Assembly: GCA_002369495.1 (NCBI GenBank) | Contig: DFFD01000202.1 | Coordinates: forward strand, 1 to 12,424 | Direction of reading: 5' to 3' | From: Lachnospiraceae bacterium UBA3785 | GTDB taxonomy: Bacteria; Bacillota; Clostridia; Lachnospirales; Lachnospiraceae | DNA: 12,424 bases | Shown here: piece after piece, positions 6,988-12,424 of the stretch | Layout of the letters: the number at the start of each line of letters is the position of its first letter | How positions within the stretch are numbered: position 1 is the stretch's first letter | Program-made: the position numbers and the translations under genes | Notes under the pieces: generated by a model | Told to the model about the DNA's origin: nothing | What the model saw: the letters and a program-made list of their open reading frames with translations, nothing else | Databases searched by the model: none

Positions 6988-8430
6988 TTACTTCAGGTTT
7001 TCCCGGTATTCGGCCGGGGAGACCTGCATTTTCGACTTGAAAACCTTGTTGAAATACTTGCGGTCGTTGTAGCCGCACATGGCCGCCACGTCGGAAAGCC
7101 TTACAGCCGGGTCGGAGAGGAGCGCCACGGCCCGCCTCAGCCTCGCGGCGGTGATATACTGCACCAGGGTCATCCCCATCTGGCCCGAGAAGACGGTGCC
7201 GAGGTAGGCCGGCGAGAGGCCGGCCGCCTCCGCGACGTCCGCGGCGGTGAGGTTTGCGTCGCCGATATGGCGGTCGATATAGAGACAGGCCCGCGTGATC
7301 GGGCTGTCCTCGCCGGTGCCCGCGCCGACAAAGAGCACCCGCTCGATGTGCTCCTTCACATGGTCCCTGAGCTCCTCAAATGTCTTCAGCTCCTCCGGGA
7401 ACGGCCTGCTCTCCGGCTCAAAGGAGCCGGCGGCCAGATCGAACCGCCAGAAGACATTTCTCGCGTCGAAATTGAGGATCGCTTTCTCCTCCGTAAACTT
7501 CCGGTACCAGCCGTCGACAGCTGCCAGGGCGGCCTCGCGGTCGCGGTTTTCCAGAGCCCGGTAAAAATCCGTGATCTCCTCGCGTCCGACAGCCCCGTGC
7601 CACTCGGTCACGGTCTCCCGGTAGGAAGCCTCCCGGTTCCAGCCCGTGTAGCCAAGCGAAAGGACCGCGTCCCTCGCGTCGTTGTAGGAGAGCCGCGCGC
7701 TCTCCGTTCCGCAGAAGTCCCGCCCGCTCGTGACGAACCAGCGGTCTTTCGGGTTTCTCAGGGCCAGCAGCTCCTCCCGGGCTCTCTTCGCGGCGGACTC
7801 CGTCCAGGCGCGGTTTCTGGAAATGAAAACCGCACTGTAATGCTCGTTCCGGTTGCCGCCCAGGGTCTCGTAACGGTCGGAGGAGATCTCATTCAGCCTC
7901 TCCGCCAGCCGCGCGGCGATCTCGTGGATCCCCTCGAAGGCTTTCTCCGAGTAGATGAGCAGCATTATGCCGTGCCGGTCTTCCGGCAGGTCGAACGCCG
8001 TGTCCTCCCCGAAATAGAGCAGCGTGTGCAGGCTGCTCCGCACCCGGTCGCGCATCATGCGGACGAGCTTCGCCGCCTTCTCCAGGACCGTTTCCAGCTC
8101 ATCCGTGTCGATCGGCTTCTCGACGTAGCCCGCGACACCCAGCTCGATCGCCGCCTGCAGGTACTCCTTGTCGGAAAAACCGCTGATGAAAATGATCTGC
8201 ACCTCCGGCAGCCTCTCCCGGATCTTCCGGCAGAGCTGAACTCCGTCCATGCCCGGCATCCGGATATCGGAGAGAACGATATCCGGCTTTTTCTCATCAA
8301 GCATAAGAAGCGCCGCCTCCGCGTTCGACGCGGAGACGACCTCCCCGATTCCGGCCCGCTCCCAGTTTATGTGGCGCTCGATCCCGCGTCGGATCGGCGC
8401 GTCATCTTCCACCAGAAGCAGCCTGATCAT
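6988..8430 (-). CDS. yesN: YesN-type response regulator with AraC-family DNA-binding domain
   Basis: A 480-residue transcription factor. The N-terminal receiver domain (about 1-120) has the acidic pair Asp9/Asp10, phosphoacceptor Asp55 (SDIRMPGMDG) and the conserved Lys105 (YVEKPID). A long middle region (about 125-370) without clear motifs follows. The C-terminal double helix-turn-helix AraC domain (about 378-478) includes LTAADVAEAAGLSPAYLGTV and VAAMCGYNDRKYFNKVFK. YesM should phosphorylate it, and it likely activates the nearby transporter and hydrolase genes. GGAGG sits inside the end of the preceding lipoprotein gene, and the start overlaps that gene's stop as ATGA, so translation of the two is coupled. 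Confidence 0.94.
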   Translation of the reverse strand: MIRLLLVEDDAPIRRGIERHINWERAGIGEVVSASNAEAALLMLDEKKPDIVLSDIRMPGMDGVQLCRKIRERLPEVQIIFISGFSDKEYLQAAIELGVAGYVEKPIDTDELETVLEKAAKLVRMMRDRVRSSLHTLLYFGEDTAFDLPEDRHGIMLLIYSEKAFEGIHEIAARLAERLNEISSDRYETLGGNRNEHYSAVFISRNRAWTESAAKRAREELLALRNPKDRWFVTSGRDFCGTESARLSYNDARDAVLSLGYTGWNREASYRETVTEWHGAVGREEITDFYRALENRDREAALAAVDGWYRKFTEEKAILNFDARNVFWRFDLAAGSFEPESRPFPEELKTFEELRDHVKEHIERVLFVGAGTGEDSPITRACLYIDRHIGDANLTAADVAEAAGLSPAYLGTVFSGQMGMTLVQYITAARLRRAVALLSDPAVRLSDVAAMCGYNDRKYFNKVFKSKMQVSPAEYRENLK

Positions 8431-9776
8431 TTCGATTCCTCCCCTGCCGGGTGCGCCGAGACCACCTGGTCAACCCTGGTGAGCGCATCCCCGAGCGCAT
8501 CGAGCCTTGAAAAATAAAGTTCCGTGTCGATCTCCGGGATCAGCTTCTCCGGATCGATCCCGCTCTTCTCCTCATACGCCTCGATCATGCCGCTGAAGGT
8601 CTCGTTGACATAAGCCGTCCGAACCGTGTCTTCAAGAAGGGACGGCTGCTCCGGCTCACGGAGCAGGACAAACCAGCCGTAGGCGGTCCGGTCGGTAAGA
8701 CCCGTCTCGCTCTCGGCAAGACCCGCCAGCGTCTCGTAGTAGCCCGGCACCAGGGAATCCGAGTTCGTGTACATCTGGATCTCCCCCGCCGTGTAGCCGC
8801 TCTGGTCGTACTGAGTCTGCAGCGCGGTGAAGCGGTCGGCGAGCTCGTCGCCGGAGAGCCCCTGAAGCTCCGCGAGCGCATCCTCCGCCTGCTTTTTGAG
8901 CGCTTCGGCCTCCTCCTCGGTCGCGTTCATCGCGTTAAAGAGGATGCAGCGGCCCCAGACGACGCCGTTTTCGAGCATATAGTCCTCGATCCGGCTCGCC
9001 AGCTCCTCGTCCGATAGCGCATAAGCGCCGCCCTCCCCGAAATAATGGTCCTGAAGGGCGGTCATATACTGGTATTTTTCGGCATACTCACGGTAGGCTT
9101 CCGGCGTCGTGCCCATCGAGAGCATCGAGTGGCGGAAGGCGGTCTCCCCTTTTTCGAGGATCCAGGCCTCCTTCTCCTCCTCCGTGAAGTCCTCCTCGGC
9201 GATCAGCTCCGCGGAGAGTTCCGAGTACCAGCGGGTCTCCCCGTGGCTTTTTGCATTTTCCTCGAAAAATGTCTCCAGCTCCCGGGCCGCCTCCTCATCG
9301 AGCGCGACGTCCTCCTCGCCGGCGAGGGCTGCCCCCGCGAGCATGCGCGCGGCCTGCACACCGGCGTACTGCCGCATGAACTCGGCGTAGGTGCTTCCGT
9401 CGGAAGTCTTCTGGTCAAGATCGAGCGTCATGTCGTTCGCGGCATAGTAATTCTGGGCGGTGTAATACTGGTAGGCGATGTAAAAGCTCGCCTCCGCCGC
9501 CGTGAGACGGTAACCGCCCTCCTCCGCAAGAACATCGTCATCGTGCATCGCGCCGTCCGTGAGGTAGGCTGTGATATCCCCTGAGGCGAGCCGGGCGAGT
9601 TCCTCATCGCTCATCTCCTCCGCGGGGTCCGCCGCACTCTCCGTGCTCTCTGTCTTTGTACTCTCTGTCTTCGTGCTCTCTGTCTTCGTGCTCTCCGCGG
9701 TCTGCCCGCCGACGGTGCTTCCGCACCCCGCGATCAGGACCGCTGCTATTGCCAGTGCTGTCAGTTTTCTTTTCAT
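8427..9776 (-). CDS. Lipoprotein with divergent parvulin (PrsA/SurA-like) peptidyl-prolyl isomerase domain
   Basis: A secreted lipoprotein of 449 residues (451 if the ATG at 9782 is used). It has a signal peptide with lipobox LIAGC, a low-complexity linker of TESTK repeats (about 29-48), a highly acidic helical region (about 55-265), and a region near 272-378 whose order of motifs recalls parvulin: VVWGRCILFN, a helix rich in Ala/Glu, FTALQTQYDQSGYTAGEIQM, LVPGYYETLAGL, and GWFVLLRE. The C-terminal helices resemble those of the SurA/PrsA chaperone group. A foldase for exported proteins is the likely role, but catalytic residues are not certain and it could be a binding-only chaperone. The ATG at 9776 is preferred because AGGG at 9784-9787 is seven bases away; the ATG at 9782 is too close to it. 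Its stop overlaps the yesN start. Confidence 0.75.
   Translation of the reverse strand: MKRKLTALAIAAVLIAGCGSTVGGQTAESTKTESTKTESTKTESTESAADPAEEMSDEELARLASGDITAYLTDGAMHDDDVLAEEGGYRLTAAEASFYIAYQYYTAQNYYAANDMTLDLDQKTSDGSTYAEFMRQYAGVQAARMLAGAALAGEEDVALDEEAARELETFFEENAKSHGETRWYSELSAELIAEEDFTEEEKEAWILEKGETAFRHSMLSMGTTPEAYREYAEKYQYMTALQDHYFGEGGAYALSDEELASRIEDYMLENGVVWGRCILFNAMNATEEEAEALKKQAEDALAELQGLSGDELADRFTALQTQYDQSGYTAGEIQMYTNSDSLVPGYYETLAGLAESETGLTDRTAYGWFVLLREPEQPSLLEDTVRTAYVNETFSGMIEAYEEKSGIDPEKLIPEIDTELYFSRLDALGDALTRVDQVVSAHPAGEESK
9643..9702. repeat. 15-bp tandem repeat coding for a TESTK linker
   Basis: Three nearly identical 15-base units (9643-9657, 9658-9672, 9673-9687) followed by a decayed fourth unit (9688-9702). 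Units differ at only one or two positions. They encode the Lys-Thr-Glu-Ser-Thr linker just after the lipid-anchored cysteine of the parvulin-like lipoprotein. The length is a multiple of three, so gain or loss of units would keep the frame and only change linker length. Confidence 0.85.
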
Positions 9777-9778
9777 TT

Positions 9779-10447
9779 TCATTCCCTGTTCAAAATATAC
9801 CTGATAAATGCCGCTGCCGCCTCCCTGTGACGGCTCCTGCCCGTGACGCCCAGGACTGCGTCCGCCCCGGTCGTCGAGAGCGTCTCATAGCCCGGGTATT
9901 CCGAAAAATGAACCCCGTACACCCGCTCTGTGCCGGTTCCCTCGTCCTCGGGGCCGGCGGTCCGGATGAGATAGGGTTCGAGCGCCTGCATCGTCCCCGT
10001 ATCAAGGACTTCCGTAAGCTCCGCAAAGCCGCCGTCGCCGCAGAAGCTCTTAAACATCTCCTCCTCGAGAATCATGACGTCCACCTCGTCGGTGGAGAGC
10101 ATGGCCATGAGGACCATGAGATCGTCCTGCTTCTCCGTCCTGTAGTTGTCGCTGATGACGATGTCGTCCTCCGGGACGGCGAGCTCTTCCGCGAGCGCGG
10201 CCCGCATCGCCTCCCTGTCCGCATCGAGCCAGACGTCGCCGACCACGACGACGTGCAGCGCCGACTCCGGCGCGGGCGTTAAGACGGTCTTTAAAAATGC
10301 AATGACAAAGATGAGGACGGCCAGGATGAGCAGCGTGTATTTCAGGTAATAGTCCCTGAAATAGCCGAGCTTCGCCGCGGGAGACATTTTCTTCCATGCC
10401 TCCCGGTTTTCCCGCCCGGTGCGCGCATTTTCCTCCGATACAGCCAT
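9779..10447 (-). CDS. Single-pass membrane protein with solute-binding-protein-like outer domain, function unknown
   Basis: I do not recognise a named family with a known role. The protein (222 residues) has a charged cytoplasmic N-terminus with KKMSPAAKLGYFRDYYLKY (about 19-37), one membrane segment (about 37-57) and an outer domain of about 160 residues. That domain has traits of a shortened type 1 solute-binding protein: LMVLMAMLSTDEVDVMILEE followed by GGFAELTEVLD (about 110-149), and near the C-terminus LGVTGRSRHREAAAAFIRYI (about 199-218), reminiscent of the final helix of sugar-binding proteins. The ATG at 10447 is chosen because AAAGGAGG (10454-10461) lies six bases before it; the ATG at 10453 directly abuts the ribosome binding site. 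It sits 18 bases after the GH5 gene, and its stop touches the lipoprotein start. A role in signal presentation to YesM is inference only. Confidence 0.7.
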   Translation of the reverse strand: MAVSEENARTGRENREAWKKMSPAAKLGYFRDYYLKYTLLILAVLIFVIAFLKTVLTPAPESALHVVVVGDVWLDADREAMRAALAEELAVPEDDIVISDNYRTEKQDDLMVLMAMLSTDEVDVMILEEEMFKSFCGDGGFAELTEVLDTGTMQALEPYLIRTAGPEDEGTGTERVYGVHFSEYPGYETLSTTGADAVLGVTGRSRHREAAAAFIRYILNRE

Positions 10448-10465
10448 CCTCATCCTCCTTTATGC

Positions 10466-11632
10466 TCAGACGGTCGGGAACCAGCCTTCCGCAAAGCTCT
10501 TGCCGAGATCCCAGGCGTCCCAGCCCTTCCAGTCGTCGGTGGTCACCGTGTCGAGGAGGAGCTTGTAGGACCAGTAGAAGAAGCCCGAGCCCGCGTTCCA
10601 GGCGTCAAGCTGCGCCTTGCCGATCGCGGTATAGATCTTCTTTTTCTCCTCCGGGGAGACCTCAGCCGCCTTCTCGAATTCCACATCGTTCAGCACGGTC
10701 TGGCCACCCTTCGTGTCGCGCCCGACCGCCAGGGAATTGAAGAGGCACCACTCGCCGCAGATGACGTCCACGTAGGACTGGACTTCGGCGATATTTTTCT
10801 TAAAGTTTTCCTCGATGTATTTCTCGTAGCCCGCGATCGTCTGCTCGCAGCCAAACGCTTCCGCCATCATGAGGTACTGGTGGGTGTCGAGAATAACATT
10901 CTTCAGAGACTTGTCGGCAAAGAAATCCTTCCAGGCCTTGAGCTGGAACCCATCGTGGAAGACGACGAACGCGTCCTCTTTGATGTTCGGACGGATCCGG
11001 TCGTAAGCCCTGTGGTAGAAATCATAGAGGAACTCCAGCGTGTTCGGGCCGCTGCCCGCCGCGAGCTCCGGCTCGACCGGCTTGTAGCGTTCCTGGATGT
11101 TCATCGCGGACCACATCGGCTCCGTGATCGGCTCATTGATCGGCTGGATGCCGAAGAGCCCTTCTCTCTGCCCGTAGCGCTTCGCGAGCTTCTCAAGGAC
11201 GTTCAGGACAAAATCGACTTCCTCCGGAGTCTGGCTCCATTTGCAAACGCCGCAGATGCCGCCGTTGTCGAACCCGTTCTGGGAGAGCGGCGCGGTGTGG
11301 AGGTCGATCAGGACCTTGAGGCCGTATTTTTCCGCCCAGGCAAATGCGTGATCCAGTTCCTCAATGCAGCCGATGAAGGGCGGTCTGTCCCCGAAAATGA
11401 AATACGGAATCGGGATCCGCACCGCATTGAGCCCGATCTGCTTCATGATCGCAAAATCGCGCTCCGTGATATATTCGCTTCTGTGAATTTTGATCCTCGC
11501 CTCGTAGACTTCCGGGGAGAGCTGAGTCGGGAGATAGTACTCATCCTCCGCGGTCGTTCCCGCAAAGAGGGCGGGGCTCATCCATTTTTCCAGTACCAGC
11601 CAGTTGCCGAGGTTTGTTCCTTTGATTTTCAT
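10466..11632 (-). CDS. Glycoside hydrolase family 5, exo-beta-1,3-glucanase-like, cytoplasmic
   Basis: A 388-residue TIM-barrel glycosidase. Its opening MKIKGTNLGNWLVLEKWM and the stretch DLHTAPLSQNGFDNGG (about 110-125) closely follow the pattern of GH5 exo-beta-1,3-glucanases of the fungal EXG1 kind and bacterial BglC homologues. The acid/base Glu167 is in INEP and the nucleophile Glu294 in CGEW; NAVRIPIPYF (69-78) gives the conserved Arg. There is no signal peptide, so it should act on imported oligosaccharides in the cytoplasm. The frame extends upstream to 11716, but that stretch covers the -10 region; the ATG at 11632 with AAGGAAG (11637-11643) is the start. It is the first gene of the minus-strand run that continues with the membrane protein, lipoprotein and two-component genes. 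Other beta-glucan or beta-glucoside substrates remain possible. Confidence 0.9.
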   Translation of the reverse strand: MKIKGTNLGNWLVLEKWMSPALFAGTTAEDEYYLPTQLSPEVYEARIKIHRSEYITERDFAIMKQIGLNAVRIPIPYFIFGDRPPFIGCIEELDHAFAWAEKYGLKVLIDLHTAPLSQNGFDNGGICGVCKWSQTPEEVDFVLNVLEKLAKRYGQREGLFGIQPINEPITEPMWSAMNIQERYKPVEPELAAGSGPNTLEFLYDFYHRAYDRIRPNIKEDAFVVFHDGFQLKAWKDFFADKSLKNVILDTHQYLMMAEAFGCEQTIAGYEKYIEENFKKNIAEVQSYVDVICGEWCLFNSLAVGRDTKGGQTVLNDVEFEKAAEVSPEEKKKIYTAIGKAQLDAWNAGSGFFYWSYKLLLDTVTTDDWKGWDAWDLGKSFAEGWFPTV

Positions 11633-11684
11633 TTTTCTTCCTTTCTGCCGGGTAAGCTGTATAATTGTCACATGGATTATAAAC

Positions 11685-11713
11685 ACTATACCATATCTTT
11701 CATGAAAAAGGAA
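11685..11713 (-). promoter_or_regulatory. Extended -10 promoter for the GH5-yesM gene run
   Basis: On the minus strand the extended -10 element TGGTATAGT has its hexamer at 11685-11690. A poor -35 (TTCCTT at 11708-11713) lies 17 bases away. A second TATAAT at 11676-11681 lacks a good -35. Transcription would begin near 11678, about 45 bases ahead of the GH5 ATG. The weak -35 beside a palindrome suggests regulator dependence. Confidence 0.55.
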
Positions 11714-11728
11714 CAATTTCCAAATTGT
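11713..11728. promoter_or_regulatory. 16-bp perfect palindrome, operator candidate
   Basis: Perfect dyad ACAATTT-CC-AAATTGT, with an additional G-C match one position further out after a single mismatch. It lies between the weak -35 of the minus promoter (11708-11713) and the -35 of the plus promoter (11736-11741), so one bound regulator could control both directions. A two-base centre is too tight for a stable RNA hairpin, so a dimeric DNA-binding protein is the better reading. The binding protein is unknown. Confidence 0.6.
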
Positions 11729-11735
11729 CCCTCAC

Positions 11736-11764
11736 TTGTCTTCGAGTCCCTTCTTTGCTACAAT
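11736..11764 (+). promoter_or_regulatory. Sigma-A promoter of the phosphohexomutase gene
   Basis: The -35 hexamer TTGTCT (11736-11741) and -10 hexamer TACAAT (11759-11764) are 17 bases apart, and TG at 11756-11757 makes an extended -10. Transcription would start near 11771, giving a leader of about 35 bases before the ATG at 11805. Confidence 0.75.
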
Positions 11765-11804
11765 AAAAACAGTTCTTTTCAGAAAATAAAAAAGGAGATT
11801 CACC

Positions 11805-12424
11805 ATGTCCGCCGCATCCGAACGCTTATCATACTGGCTTGACAATCTCCCCGCGGACGACCCGTTCCGCGAGGGGCTCATCGCCGTGAAGGACGATCCC
11901 GTCGAGATCCGCGAGCGCTTCGCCGGGGAGCTCGCCTTCGGCACCGCAGGCCTTCGCGGAAAATTAAAGGCAGGCACCGCCTGCATGAACTACGCGGTCG
12001 TCGGGCGCGCCGCCCAGGGACTCGCCGACTACATTGCCGCAAAAGGTCCCGAAGCCATGAGGAGGGGGGCCGTCATCGCGCATGACCCGAGACATTTTTC
12101 CAAAGAATTCTCCAACCTCACCGCCGGGATCCTGGCGGCGAACGGGATCCGGGCTTTCATTTTCCCGGATCTTCGGCCGACGCCCGAGCTCGCGTTCCTG
12201 GTTCCGCGGCTGGGGACGATCGCCGGCGTAAATCTCACGGCCTCCCACAATCCGAAGGACTACAACGGGATGAAGCTCTACTGGGAGGACGGCTGCCAGG
12301 TGAGCGGCGAGATCGCCGATGCGATCTACGGCTGCATCAAGCGCCACGATTATTTTTCGGGCATCAAAAAAATGCCCCTCGAAGAAGGCATCGCCTCCGG
12401 GCTCATCGAAGTCCTGCCGGAGTC
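11805..12424 (+). CDS. Phosphoglucomutase/phosphomannomutase (alpha-D-phosphohexomutase), 3' part outside window
   Basis: The first 206 codons of a phosphohexomutase are present; the frame is open to the right edge. Landmarks are ELAFGTAGLRGKLKAGTACM (42-61) typical of the family's first domain, VVGRAAQGLADYIA (65-78), AHDPRHFS (92-99), and the active loop LTASHNPKDYNGMKLYW (144-160), in which Ser147 should carry the phosphate. The enzyme interconverts sugar 1-phosphate and 6-phosphate in the cytoplasm and so links sugar catabolism with nucleotide-sugar and polymer synthesis. The long insert and the wording of the motifs resemble PgcA-type phosphoglucomutases of Firmicutes rather than the short phosphoglucosamine mutase GlmM. 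AAAGGAG at 11791-11797 precedes the ATG. It is divergent from the GH5 gene and shares a 172-base control region with it. Confidence 0.92.
   Translation, partial: MSAASERLSYWLDNLPADDPFREGLIAVKDDPVEIRERFAGELAFGTAGLRGKLKAGTACMNYAVVGRAAQGLADYIAAKGPEAMRRGAVIAHDPRHFSKEFSNLTAGILAANGIRAFIFPDLRPTPELAFLVPRLGTIAGVNLTASHNPKDYNGMKLYWEDGCQVSGEIADAIYGCIKRHDYFSGIKKMPLEEGIASGLIEVLPE

Noticed and set aside
5190..8517. Two long plus-strand open frames (616 and 517 codons) opposite yesM and yesN
   Set aside because: They mirror kinase and regulator codons, have no ribosome binding site or recognisable domain, and are explained by strong third-position GC bias.
11633..11716. Upstream extension of the GH5 frame to an ATG at 11716
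   Set aside because: It would run through both candidate -10 elements and has no ribosome binding site, and homologous GH5 sequence begins at MKIKGTNLGNW.
1..12424. CRISPR array, tRNA/rRNA genes, insertion sequences, phage or toxin-antitoxin genes
   Set aside because: No spaced repeats, transposase or integrase motifs, or RNA gene signatures were found; the window is almost fully explained by the sugar locus genes.

Overview
The window looks like a piece of a GC-rich Firmicutes chromosome, most likely a gut or rumen member of the Lachnospiraceae/Clostridia. The grounds are strong AGGAGG-type ribosome binding sites, sigma-A promoters, lipoproteins with a classical lipobox, an LplABC-type sugar ABC transporter next to a YesM/YesN two-component system, and a YesL (DUF624) protein. 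No taxon can be fixed without a search. The layout is that of a Gram-positive glycan utilisation locus.

From right to left, most genes lie on the minus strand. They begin at a divergent intergenic region (11633-11804) that separates a plus-strand phosphohexomutase, cut by the right edge, from the minus-strand genes. The minus order is: cytoplasmic GH5 glucanase (10466-11632), a small single-pass membrane protein with solute-binding-protein-like traits (9779-10447), a parvulin-like lipoprotein (8427-9776), response regulator YesN (6988-8430), sensor kinase YesM (5109-6965), then a good sigma-A promoter (5008-5036), permease LplB (4021-4944), permease LplC (3085-4002), sugar-binding lipoprotein (1506-3011), a hairpin resembling a leaky terminator (1444-1468), yesL (796-1419), and the start of a reversed-domain GH3 beta-glucosidase cut by the left edge (1-803).

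Proposed working model (inference): an oligosaccharide is bound by the lipoprotein and imported by LplB/LplC with an ATPase encoded elsewhere. Because neither GH5 nor GH3 has a signal peptide in the part seen, it is then cleaved inside the cell. The GH5 resembles exo-beta-1,3-glucanases, so beta-glucan oligosaccharides are the leading substrate guess. The glucose released would feed hexose-phosphate metabolism, where the divergent phosphohexomutase acts. YesM/YesN would sense the substrate and control the locus.

The least described part is the tightly packed set of membrane protein, parvulin-like lipoprotein, YesN and YesM. The first three are joined by overlapping or nearly touching start and stop codons, so two uncharacterised extracytoplasmic proteins appear to be made together with the sensor system. 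A 16-bp perfect palindrome between the two divergent promoters is the best operator candidate.
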